Assembly: GCA_027002665.1 (NCBI GenBank)
Contig: JALWZK010000036.1
Location: forward strand, 1-8,467
Source: Campylobacteraceae bacterium
GTDB taxonomy: Bacteria > Campylobacterota > Campylobacteria > Campylobacterales > Sulfurovaceae
Direction: 5' to 3'
Length of the DNA stretch: 8,467 nucleotides
Shown: positions 1 through 7,366 of the stretch, piece after piece
How the letters are laid out: each line of letters begins with the position of its first letter
Position numbering within the stretch: position 1 is the first letter of the stretch
Notes under the pieces: model-generated
The model's database searches: none
What the model was told of the DNA's origin: nothing
What the model saw: only the letters and a program-made list of their open reading frames with translations
Made by a program: the position numbers and the translations under genes

Positions 1-1
1 C

Positions 2-106
2 TTTATGTCTGGTATGAGTCAGCTTGCAATATCGTCAATGATATTCGGAACTGTAGTTATGATTTCTCTTTTAATTACAGGAAAATATTTTTACAATAAA
101 GGATAG
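2..106 (+). CDS. C-terminal end of a membrane protein, probably the partner YeeE/YedE half-transporter (partial)
   Basis: An open frame enters from the left edge and ends at TAG 104-106, giving 34 residues. They are hydrophobic and glycine/serine-rich (FMSGMSQLAISSMIFG, then VVMISLLITG) and finish with a short basic tail (KYFYNKG), which reads as a last membrane helix ending on one side of the membrane. The next gene starts three bases later and is a YeeE/YedE-family half-transporter, and its Shine-Dalgarno (AAAGGA, 98-103) lies inside this reading frame. Such half-size proteins are commonly encoded as adjacent pairs, so I infer that this is the other half of the pair. The visible part is too short to prove the family; any polytopic membrane protein could end this way. 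The real start lies outside the window. Confidence 0.6.
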   Translation, partial: FMSGMSQLAISSMIFGTVVMISLLITGKYFYNKG

Positions 107-109
107 ATA

Positions 110-739
110 ATGGTAGAGGGAAAAGGTATATTTTCAAGAGTTATTGAGATGATACAGAATGTAATTCATCAAGGACACGGTTCTCTGGTTCTAATTTTTC
201 TTATTGGTATTATATTTGGAGGTATTATTCAATATACTAGGGTTGATAAGTTTGAAAAAATTGCAGGATTTGCAATGTTAAAAGATACTATTGTGCCGAA
301 AATGCTCTTCTTAACAGTGGGACTTACAAGTATTGGACTCTACTTTATGATAAAGGCTGGTTGGGCCCACTACCATATTAAACCAATTATATGGCAAGGA
401 CTTATTATTGGTGGAACACTATTTGGTATCTCTATGGCAATCTTGGGAAAATGTCCCGGAACTGGTCCTGTATCAATTGCAGAGGGTAGAATAGATGTAT
501 TGGTTGGTGCTATTGGTGGCCTCTTTGGAGGATTAATCTTTACTCTATACTATGATGATTTTTTTAAGCCTCTAATGGGTGACTCACTGGGTAAACTTAC
601 TCTATTGGATTTTTTTAAAGGGAATGAGGATTTAGTAGTATTGATATTTGGTATAGTTGTCACTGCTATAGCTATCTTAATCCCAAAAGTAGAGCTTTTT
701 GATGAGGCTGATTTATCTAAGTTATCAAATAATAAATGA
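110..739 (+). CDS. YeeE/YedE-family (DUF395-like) sulfur-compound transport membrane protein, half-size
   Basis: This is a 209-residue inner-membrane protein with about five hydrophobic segments, near residues 26-41, 62-81, 95-113, 129-147 and 175-192. The family signature is GKCPGTGP at 113-120, at the end of the third helix. It contains the only cysteine of the protein (Cys115) and is followed by an EGRID loop and a glycine-rich helix. In characterised relatives such as the thiosulfate importer YeeE/TsuA, conserved cysteines line the path and relay the sulfur compound. A role in moving thiosulfate or another reduced sulfur species is therefore inferred; the substrate is not shown. The length is about half of full-size YeeE, which fits the split two-gene form, with the partner presumably just upstream. 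ATG 110 is supported by AAAGGA at 98-103 with six bases of spacing. The stop overlaps the rsmG start (ATGA). The charged C-terminal tail is probably cytoplasmic. Confidence 0.85.
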   Translation: MVEGKGIFSRVIEMIQNVIHQGHGSLVLIFLIGIIFGGIIQYTRVDKFEKIAGFAMLKDTIVPKMLFLTVGLTSIGLYFMIKAGWAHYHIKPIIWQGLIIGGTLFGISMAILGKCPGTGPVSIAEGRIDVLVGAIGGLFGGLIFTLYYDDFFKPLMGDSLGKLTLLDFFKGNEDLVVLIFGIVVTAIAILIPKVELFDEADLSKLSNNK

Positions 740-1272
740 ATAACAAAAAGTTTGAAAAATTTGCATCTATACTATTAGAGTGGAATAGAGTCCATAATTT
801 AACAGGTGCCAGAAGTAGAGAGGAGATATTTTCCAATATAGAGGACTCCTACTATCCATATAGTTTTATTCAGGAGCCAAAATCTATCTTAGATGTCGGC
901 TCTGGTGCAGGGTTTCCCGGTATAGTTCTCTCTATTCTATATCCAAAAGCTAAAGTTGTATTGTGTGAACCTCGAAATAAGAGAGCATCATTTTTAAAAT
1001 TTGTAGCGATAGAGTTAGAGTTAGATAATGTTAGAGTAGTTAAAAAGAGGATAGAGAATTATAAAAGTAGCCCATTTAATCTTATTACCTCTCGAGCTGT
1101 AATGGATACTGCACAGTTAATAGATTTGACATACCACTTAAGAGATGATGAGACTAAATATCTCCTATATAAGGGTGAAAATATCTTTAATGAGTTAAAA
1201 GAGATGAAACTTATAGATTATGATATAATAGAGCGAGGGAAGAGAAACTATCTATATATTAAAAAGGTTTAA
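736..1272 (+). CDS. rsmG: 16S rRNA (guanine527-N7)-methyltransferase RsmG
   Basis: RsmG (GidB) transfers a methyl group from S-adenosylmethionine to N7 of G527 in the 530 loop of 16S rRNA; in several bacteria its loss gives low-level streptomycin resistance. The 178-residue product has the family's SAM-binding motif I, LDVGSGAGFPGI, at 52-63. It also has the acidic motif CEPR (77-80) followed by KRASFL (82-87), LITSRAV at 117-123, and a late strand, KYLLYKG (141-147). The N-terminal helix carries EWNRVHNLTG (15-24), typical of the family. It is about 30 residues shorter than the E. coli protein, mostly through a short N-terminus and a trimmed C-terminal part, which I believe is normal in Campylobacterota. 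ATG 736 overlaps the upstream stop as ATGA and has no clear Shine-Dalgarno, so translation is probably coupled to the transporter gene. Confidence 0.95.
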   Translation: MNNKKFEKFASILLEWNRVHNLTGARSREEIFSNIEDSYYPYSFIQEPKSILDVGSGAGFPGIVLSILYPKAKVVLCEPRNKRASFLKFVAIELELDNVRVVKKRIENYKSSPFNLITSRAVMDTAQLIDLTYHLRDDETKYLLYKGENIFNELKEMKLIDYDIIERGKRNYLYIKKV

Positions 1273-1274
1273 AG

Positions 1275-1520
1275 ATGATATTTAGATTAATTATATTTGC
1301 CATTATCGGTATAGTTATATATAGACTCATAGGTGGAAAAATTCCATTTTTAGATAGAAGGGAAGATGTTATAAATGATGATGATTTTACAAAGATAGCT
1401 CCAACTTCAGAGTGTGCCGAGTGTGGAACATATATGACTGAAGATGACGCTATAATCTATCATAAAAAATCATACTGCTCCAATGAGTGTCTGGAAAAAG
1501 CTCAAAAGAGGATAAGATAG
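1275..1520 (+). CDS. PP0621-like small membrane-anchored zinc-finger protein
   Basis: This is an 81-residue protein of unknown function. Residues 1-19 form one hydrophobic segment (IIFAIIGIVIYRLIGG), which fits a signal anchor. An acidic linker (30-40) follows, and then a compact treble-clef-like metal site: CAEC (Cys47, Cys50) and CSNEC (Cys68, Cys72), separated by GTYMTEDDAIIYHKKSY. The CxxCG - x(n) - YCS arrangement behind a single N-terminal membrane helix is what I recall for the PP0621 family, where the second pair often includes a histidine; here it is CxxxC. Zinc binding is inferred from the four cysteines. ATG 1275 starts two bases after the rsmG stop, with AAGG at 1264-1267 as ribosome-binding site inside rsmG. 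Without experimental data on the family, no role is assigned. The orientation of the finger domain relative to the membrane cannot be read reliably. Confidence 0.8.
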   Translation: MIFRLIIFAIIGIVIYRLIGGKIPFLDRREDVINDDDFTKIAPTSECAECGTYMTEDDAIIYHKKSYCSNECLEKAQKRIR

Positions 1521-1521
1521 T

Positions 1522-1890
1522 ATGTTGATTTTTGGTCATAAGTGGATAGAGTCACCTAAGTTTTATAAAATACAGAGTATAGAAGATATACAAAATACAC
1601 CTCCCAATAGCACCGTTCTGCTCTATAATTTAAAAAACTCTATAGATATAGTTAAATATTGTAAAAAACATAGTATCCCCTTTGCCATAGAGATTGACTC
1701 TATAAAAGATGCAATATTTTCAAATCTATTAAATGCTAAATATATAATAACTTCTAAAGAGTTAGCAAAATCTATTATGCCTATTGCTCAAAACTATCTA
1801 TTTGATAGTCTAATTTTAACTAAGATTAGTAGTGAAGAGGAGATTGAGGAGATGGCAAAGAGTGGTATTGATGGGGTAATATTTCAATAA
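1522..1890 (+). CDS. Conserved-looking hypothetical protein with alternating beta/alpha pattern
   Basis: I do not recognise a named family for this 122-residue soluble protein, though it resembles hypothetical proteins I recall from Sulfurimonas-like genomes. Secondary structure read by eye alternates regularly. Strands appear at TVLLYN (31-36), PFAIEI (53-58), YIITS (74-78), SLILTKI (96-102) and DGVIF (117-121). Helices between them appear at 40-50, 61-70, 80-93 and 104-114. That gives about four beta/alpha units, like half of a TIM barrel or a small Rossmann-like fold. The C-terminal EEIEEMAKSGIDGVIF resembles the last strand of phosphate-binding TIM barrels, but no phosphate-binding glycine loop or catalytic signature is present. 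There is no signal peptide or membrane helix, and one cysteine (47). ATG 1522 follows the preceding stop by one base; AGAGGA at 1507-1512 is a well-placed ribosome-binding site. It ends unit 1. Confidence 0.75.
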   Translation: MLIFGHKWIESPKFYKIQSIEDIQNTPPNSTVLLYNLKNSIDIVKYCKKHSIPFAIEIDSIKDAIFSNLLNAKYIITSKELAKSIMPIAQNYLFDSLILTKISSEEEIEEMAKSGIDGVIFQ

Positions 1891-1974
1891 TTTCACTTAT
1901 CAACTCCTAATTAGATTTTAGATATAATCCTCTCGATTTTGCAACAGTGAGAAAATAGTTAATGAGAGCAAATA
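1891..1974 (+). promoter_or_regulatory. Intergenic spacer with probable sigma70-type promoter for the hisZ-purA-DUF507-carA unit
   Basis: This 84-base spacer is the only sizeable non-coding gap in the window. It contains a perfect -10 hexamer TATAAT at 1923-1928, embedded in an AT-rich run (1909-1928), which would place the transcription start near 1934-1937. No convincing -35 box is seen at 16-18 bases upstream: TCAACT at 1900-1905 matches TTGACA at only three positions. Weak or absent -35 elements and reliance on the -10 region are known for Campylobacter and Helicobacter housekeeping promoters. GAGAG at 1964-1968, six bases before ATG 1975, is the likely hisZ ribosome-binding site, so the leader would be about 40 bases. 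No hairpin-plus-T-run terminator for the upstream unit is visible in the spacer, so some read-through is possible. Confidence 0.55.
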
Positions 1975-2826
1975 ATGATATTTGAACATGAGATACCACA
2001 AGATAGTAAACTATATTTTGGAGAGTGTGCTAAGATAAAGCGACAGATAGAGGCTACTTGTGCTGACATTTTAGATAAAAATGGGTATGAGGAGATTGTA
2101 ACACCTCTATTCTCATACCATCAACATATCTCTTTTAATGATGAAAAGACCCTCTTACATCTACATGATGAGAAAAATAGAACAGTCACGCTTAGAGCAG
2201 ATAGCACCGCTGATGTTGTCAGAATTGTAACTAAGAGAATTGGGAGGACTACAGAGTCTAAAAAGTGGTTTTATATCCAACCATCTCTATCTTTTCCGAC
2301 GAAAGAGCAGTATCAAGTTGGAGCAGAGATAATTGATGGAAGCTTTAAAGAGATTATAGATACAGCTATTAAATTGATAAATAGATTAGAACTCGATACA
2401 ATATTACAGATTTCAAATATGCGTATTCCACTACTCTTAAGTAGAAAATATAATATCGATTTAACCCTTCTATATGATACCAATATTGAGAAAATTTTAA
2501 AATTGGATATACCTTGGATTAGTAGATTGGTAAAAATTCATAGAATTGAGGATTTAGATAATCTTGACGGTATTCCAGAAGATATTAAGAGTGAACTAAT
2601 GGTAATTAAAGATACAGTCTCCAATATAGACTATAAATCAATTGTAATAGCACCTCTATATTATGCAAAATTAAGATATTATGACTCACTCATGTTTAAG
2701 ATGTTTAATAGAAATGAGCTTCTGGCTCGTGGAGGTATATATAGTATCGGAGATGTAAAAGCGTCAGGATTTGCACTATATATTGATGAGTGTATAAATC
2801 AAAAAATAAAAAAAATTGGAGAGTAA
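1975..2826 (+). CDS. hisZ: ATP phosphoribosyltransferase regulatory subunit HisZ
   Basis: HisZ is a catalytically inactive relative of histidyl-tRNA synthetase. It combines with the short form of HisG to make the active, histidine-feedback-controlled ATP phosphoribosyltransferase, the first step of histidine synthesis. The 283-residue protein shows the class II synthetase core in order: an N-terminal helix and strand with GYEEIVTP (37-44), LRADST (73-78) with the following VVRIVTKRIG, the motif-2-like YIQPSLSF (100-107) and YQVGAEIIDG (113-122), and a motif-3-like LLARGGIYSIG (249-259) ahead of GFALYIDE (265-272). There is no C-terminal anticodon-binding domain, and the protein is far shorter than HisS (over 400 residues). 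This excludes a functional HisRS and fits HisZ, though it is short even for HisZ. ATG 1975 has GAGAG six bases upstream. The stop TAA directly abuts the purA ATG. An A8 tract lies just before the stop. Confidence 0.85.
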   Translation: MIFEHEIPQDSKLYFGECAKIKRQIEATCADILDKNGYEEIVTPLFSYHQHISFNDEKTLLHLHDEKNRTVTLRADSTADVVRIVTKRIGRTTESKKWFYIQPSLSFPTKEQYQVGAEIIDGSFKEIIDTAIKLINRLELDTILQISNMRIPLLLSRKYNIDLTLLYDTNIEKILKLDIPWISRLVKIHRIEDLDNLDGIPEDIKSELMVIKDTVSNIDYKSIVIAPLYYAKLRYYDSLMFKMFNRNELLARGGIYSIGDVKASGFALYIDECINQKIKKIGE

Positions 2827-4077
<1,251 letters not shown>

Positions 4078-4089
4078 AAGGAGTAACTC

Positions 4090-4641
4090 ATGAGATTGAA
4101 ACCGAAACAGGCAGGTTATGTTGCATCAAAAATAGGAATAGACTTGGCCAATGCACCATTTATATCTCTTCCAAAGGGTAAAGATGCAGTTGTAAAGGTG
4201 TGTAAAGAGATTATTGATGAAAATCTTAGAAAAGAGAAGAGGCTTGACGCAAAGGTTGAAGAGTTGCTATTGGAGAATGAAGAGGAGATAGAGATACAAC
4301 ATGTAAAGGAGAGAGAACTCTTCTTCTTAATAAAGAAGAGGTTAGCTCCAGAGTATGGCGTCATTATGAATTATGATGACCGTTATAATGAAATCTCCCA
4401 TACTATCTTAGATGAACTATATGAGAACTATCTTATAGATTATAGTGTAAATGATAATCAGGTGAGAAATGTAATCTTTAAGGCTTTTAAAGCTTTTGCC
4501 AATGCCTATGATGAGATAGATAGTATCGTTTATGAGAAGATTAAAAAGATGAAAAAAGAGTATATTCCCGGCTCTATTGAGTATGATTTAATCTATGATA
4601 GACTATATAGAGAGGAGTTACAGAAGAGAGGAATGATTTAA
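4090..4641 (+). CDS. DUF507-family protein of unknown function
   Basis: This is a 183-residue, highly charged, cytoplasmic protein that I assign to DUF507. The assignment rests on overall length, the opening MRLKPKQAGYVASKI, and its place between purA and carA, which I recall as a standing arrangement in Campylobacterota. Residues 32-75 are strongly helical and acidic (VEELLLENEEEIEIQ, 56-70) and could form a coiled coil. A second helical part (98-155) is rich in aromatic and acidic residues, and the C-terminus (156-183) is tyrosine/arginine-rich. No membrane helix, signal peptide, metal-binding cysteine set (one Cys, position 38) or catalytic motif is seen. No biochemical role is known to me. 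ATG 4090 has the strongest Shine-Dalgarno of the window (AAGGAG 4078-4083, six-base spacing). The stop overlaps the carA start by one base (TAATG), which suggests coordinated output. Confidence 0.8.
   Translation: MRLKPKQAGYVASKIGIDLANAPFISLPKGKDAVVKVCKEIIDENLRKEKRLDAKVEELLLENEEEIEIQHVKERELFFLIKKRLAPEYGVIMNYDDRYNEISHTILDELYENYLIDYSVNDNQVRNVIFKAFKAFANAYDEIDSIVYEKIKKMKKEYIPGSIEYDLIYDRLYREELQKRGMI
4318..4340. repeat. 8-bp perfect inverted repeat inside the DUF507 gene
   Basis: CTCTTCTT at 4318-4325 is exactly complementary to AAGAAGAG at 4333-4340, with a seven-base loop. It encodes LFFLIKK in the reading frame, so codon choice alone may explain it. It is not followed by a T-run on the plus strand, so it is not a terminator; any role in mRNA folding is speculative. 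Confidence 0.4.
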
Positions 4642-5765
4642 TGCAAAAAGTTTGGTTATATTTTGAAAATGAAATACTCTTAGAGGCTAATAGTTTTGGT
4701 GCAGACGGAACTGCTGTTGGTGAAGTTGTATTTAATACCTCTCTTACAGGTTATCAAGAGATAGTAACAGACCCAAGTTATGCAGGACAGTTTGTCACTT
4801 TCACTATGCCAGAGATTGGAAATGTCGGTTGTAATTCCCAAGATATGGAGAGCAGAGGGGCTTACTGTAAAGGTATAATAGTTCGCTCATACCAACAGAG
4901 ACCATCTAATTTTAGAGCTGAAGAGCCTCTACATACTCTATTAAAGAGATATAATATCTTAGGGATAACAGATATTGATACCCGTTTCTTAACTAAGATG
5001 TTGAGAGATAGTGGCTCTATGATGATGATAGCCTCCACTAAGATTAGCTCTAAAGATGAGTTAAAGAGGATATTAGAGAACTCTCCACGAATTGAAGAGA
5101 TTAATTATATAAGAGAGGTATCTACAAAAGAGTCATATATTCATAAAGAGTCGAGATATAATATAAGAGAGTTTAAATATCAAAAGCCACATACTACTAA
5201 AAAAATATTGGTATTAGATTTTGGAGTTAAAAGAAATATTTTAAATGAGCTTACCTATGCAGGTATGGAGGTGGAAGTTGTTCCAAACTCCATAGAGGCA
5301 GACACTATTATAGAGAGATTTAAAGATAGGGAGATAGATGGAGTATTTCTCTCAAATGGTCCCGGTGACCCACTAATCTTAAAAGAGGAGCAGGAGAAGA
5401 TTAGAAAATTGATTGAAGCTAAGATTCCAATGTTTGGTATATGTCTTGGACATCAACTCCTATCTATTGCACATGGATATAAGACATATAAACTTAAATT
5501 TGGACACCACGGAGGAAATCACCCTGTTAAAAACTCTACTACCGGTAGTGTAGAGATAACAGCACAAAACCATAACTATAATGTTCCAGAGGATATAACT
5601 GAGATAGCAAAAGTTACACATATAAATCTATTTGATAACACTATTGAGGGGTTGGAGTATATAGACTCTCCAATAATATCTGTTCAACACCACCCAGAGG
5701 CGAGTCCTGGACCTCATGAGAGTAGTTATATATTTAGTAGGTTTAAACATCTGATTGAATCTTAG
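4641..5765 (+). CDS. carA: Carbamoyl-phosphate synthase small (glutamine amidotransferase) subunit CarA
   Basis: CarA hydrolyses glutamine and channels the ammonia to CarB, which makes carbamoyl phosphate for pyrimidines and arginine. The 374 residues contain the CarA-specific N-terminal domain with GEVVFNTSLTGYQEIVTDP (27-45) and YAGQFVTFTMPEIGNVG (47-63), and then, after VLDFGVKRNIL (191-201), a class I glutamine amidotransferase domain. The latter shows LSNGPGDP (237-244), the nucleophile elbow GICLGHQ (266-272, Cys268), FGHHGGNHPV (287-296) and HHPEASPGP (350-358), completing the Cys268-His351-Glu353 triad. Length is near the usual 370-390, so the subunit looks intact. AGAGGA at 4627-4632 is the ribosome-binding site, and ATG overlaps the DUF507 stop by one base. 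carB is not next to it: the following gene is convergent, so the large subunit must be encoded elsewhere. Confidence 0.98.
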   Translation: MQKVWLYFENEILLEANSFGADGTAVGEVVFNTSLTGYQEIVTDPSYAGQFVTFTMPEIGNVGCNSQDMESRGAYCKGIIVRSYQQRPSNFRAEEPLHTLLKRYNILGITDIDTRFLTKMLRDSGSMMMIASTKISSKDELKRILENSPRIEEINYIREVSTKESYIHKESRYNIREFKYQKPHTTKKILVLDFGVKRNILNELTYAGMEVEVVPNSIEADTIIERFKDREIDGVFLSNGPGDPLILKEEQEKIRKLIEAKIPMFGICLGHQLLSIAHGYKTYKLKFGHHGGNHPVKNSTTGSVEITAQNHNYNVPEDITEIAKVTHINLFDNTIEGLEYIDSPIISVQHHPEASPGPHESSYIFSRFKHLIES

Positions 5766-7363
5766 AATTTATTAATTAATTTCGGAGCAGAGTTTAAAAG
5801 CTCCTTTGTATAATCCTGTTTAGGATTTTGCATAATATCTCTGACTAATCCCTGCTCTACTATTTTTCCTCTTCGCATAACGGCGACCTCATCTGCTATA
5901 ATAGGAACAGTAGAGAGGTCATGTGTAATAAATAGGTAGCTTAGATTTTCATCTCTTTGTAAATCTTTTAAGAGTTTTAAGACTTGAATTCTTACAGATA
6001 CATCTAAGGCAGAGGTTGGCTCATCACATATAATAAGCTCCGGTTGGACAGCCAAGGCTCTGGCAATTCCAATTCTCTGTCTCTGTCCGCCTGAAAACTC
6101 ATGTGGATATCTATAGAAATGCTCCTCCTCCAATCCAACCTTTAATAGAAGATTTTTTATATATCTATCCTGTAGCTCTCTATCTCTTTTGAGAACTTTT
6201 AAACTTACAATCCCCTCTCTAATTATCTCCCCTATACTCATTCGAGGATTTAGAGAGGAGTATGGGTCCTGAAATATTATTTGGATTTTAGAGCGATACT
6301 TCATAAACTCCTTTTGAGATAGTTTTGAAATATCTACTCCATTATAAAATATCTCTCCATCGGTAATATCTAAGAGTCTAATTAGAGCTTCGCCTATAGT
6401 GCTTTTCCCACTTCCACTCTCTCCAACTAAGGCTACTGTCTTTCCTTTTGGAATAGATAGGTTTACCCCATCTACTGCTTTTATATATCCAACTACTCGT
6501 TGGAAAATCCCCTTTTTAATAGGAAAATAGACCTTTAGATTTCTTATCTCCAATAGTCTATCCGATTTTATATCTTCTATCTTCTCTTTTTCTATATTTA
6601 AATCCGATAGGAGTTTTCTACTATATGGGTGAGATGGATTTTTAAAAAATATATCTGCTCTATTCTGCTCCAATATCTTACCATAACGCATAACTGCAAC
6701 TCTATCTGCCATCTCTGCCACTACTCCCATATCATGAGTAATAAATAGAATTGATAGACTTCTCTTTCTCTGTATCTCTTTTAATAGTTTTAAGACTTGG
6801 GCTTGAATAGTCACATCTAAGGCGGTTGTTGGCTCATCTGCTATTAGTAAATCTGGCTCACAAGCCAGAGCCATAGCTATCATTACCCTCTGCTTCTCTC
6901 CACCTGAAAATTGGTGAGGATAGTAACTATATCTCTCTTCAGCATCTCTAATACCAACCTCTCTAAATAGAGATATAACTCTATCTCTTATCTCACTACT
7001 CTTTAGATTTAGATGTAATCTTATAATCTCCGCAACCTGTTCTCCAATGGTCATAACAGGATTTAAGGCACTCATTGGCTCTTGAAATATCATAGCGATA
7101 GATTTACCTCTAATCTTTTGCATCTGATACTCTGGAAGTTTAAATAGGGATTTATCTCTTAGGAGTATATCTCCACCTACAATATTTATCCCATTTGGGA
7201 GTAGTCTCATAATAGATAGAGATGTTAAAGATTTTCCGCTTCCACTCTCTCCAACTAAGGCGAAAATCTCCCCCTCTACTATCTTAAAGCTAATGGAGTC
7301 TAAGAGGATATTATCTTCTATTTTAACTGTTAAATTCTCTACTCTTAATATCTCTCTCTTCAC
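5762..7363 (-). CDS. Fused double ATP-binding subunit of a peptide/opine-type ABC importer (YejF / DppD-DppF-like)
   Basis: This 533-residue cytoplasmic ATPase carries two complete nucleotide-binding domains, as in E. coli YejF (529 residues). Domain 1 has Walker A GESGSGKS (38-45), Q-loop Gln94, signature FSGGEKQR (152-159), Walker B LLIADE (172-177) and H-loop His210. It ends in the oligopeptide-transporter C-terminal element [11 protein letters not shown] (242-252). Domain 2 has GESGSGKS (314-321), Gln365, FSGGQRQR (423-430), LIICDE (443-448) and His481, ending with [11 protein letters not shown]. Both sites look catalytically competent. The family powers uptake of di- and oligopeptides, opines or microcin C-like compounds; the substrate here is unknown, since no permease or binding protein is in the window. 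The start is GTG at 7363, three bases after the upstream peptidase stop, with only AAAGAG (7376-7371) as a weak ribosome-binding site, so translation is probably coupled. The stop overlaps that of carA by four bases, convergently. Confidence 0.93.
   Translation of the reverse strand: MKREILRVENLTVKIEDNILLDSISFKIVEGEIFALVGESGSGKSLTSLSIMRLLPNGINIVGGDILLRDKSLFKLPEYQMQKIRGKSIAMIFQEPMSALNPVMTIGEQVAEIIRLHLNLKSSEIRDRVISLFREVGIRDAEERYSYYPHQFSGGEKQRVMIAMALACEPDLLIADEPTTALDVTIQAQVLKLLKEIQRKRSLSILFITHDMGVVAEMADRVAVMRYGKILEQNRADIFFKNPSHPYSRKLLSDLNIEKEKIEDIKSDRLLEIRNLKVYFPIKKGIFQRVVGYIKAVDGVNLSIPKGKTVALVGESGSGKSTIGEALIRLLDITDGEIFYNGVDISKLSQKEFMKYRSKIQIIFQDPYSSLNPRMSIGEIIREGIVSLKVLKRDRELQDRYIKNLLLKVGLEEEHFYRYPHEFSGGQRQRIGIARALAVQPELIICDEPTSALDVSVRIQVLKLLKDLQRDENLSYLFITHDLSTVPIIADEVAVMRRGKIVEQGLVRDIMQNPKQDYTKELLNSAPKLINKF
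5784..5804 (+). terminator. Weak hairpin just after carA, doubtful terminator
   Basis: GGAGC (5784-5788) pairs with GCTCC (5800-5804) across an 11-base loop, starting 19 bases after the carA stop and followed by only three T residues. The stem is short, the loop is large and the T-run is poor, and the element lies inside the C-terminal coding part of the convergent ABC gene. It is listed only because it is the best hairpin found at the carA/ABC junction. Confidence 0.18.
6411..6433. repeat. Copy 1 of a 23-bp direct repeat within the fused ABC gene
   Basis: This 23-base stretch is identical to 7239-7261. On the coding strand it encodes the ALVGESGS part of Walker A in the second nucleotide-binding domain, and the other copy encodes the same residues in the first domain. 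It reflects the duplicated, fused domain structure, not a mobile element. Confidence 0.8.
7239..7261. repeat. Copy 2 of the 23-bp direct repeat within the fused ABC gene
   Basis: Identical to 6411-6433, this copy encodes the corresponding Walker A segment of the first nucleotide-binding domain. The copies lie 828 bp apart, a multiple of three and equal to 276 codons, so recombination between them would delete one domain-length unit in frame. Confidence 0.8.
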
Positions 7364-7366
7364 AAC

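Noticed and set aside
1891..1974. Possible riboswitch or attenuator leader before hisZ
   Set aside because: The predicted leader is only about 40 bases, with no leader peptide rich in His codons and no alternative hairpins.
4116..4364. Antisense 82-codon Ser/Phe-rich open frame within the DUF507 gene
   Set aside because: The serine runs are the complement of Glu/Lys codons on the sense strand; it is a shadow.
5771..5780. AT-only palindrome attaattaat near the carA/ABC junction
   Set aside because: With no G or C and no T-run, it cannot form a stable terminator; it encodes the Leu-Ile-Asn end of the ABC protein.
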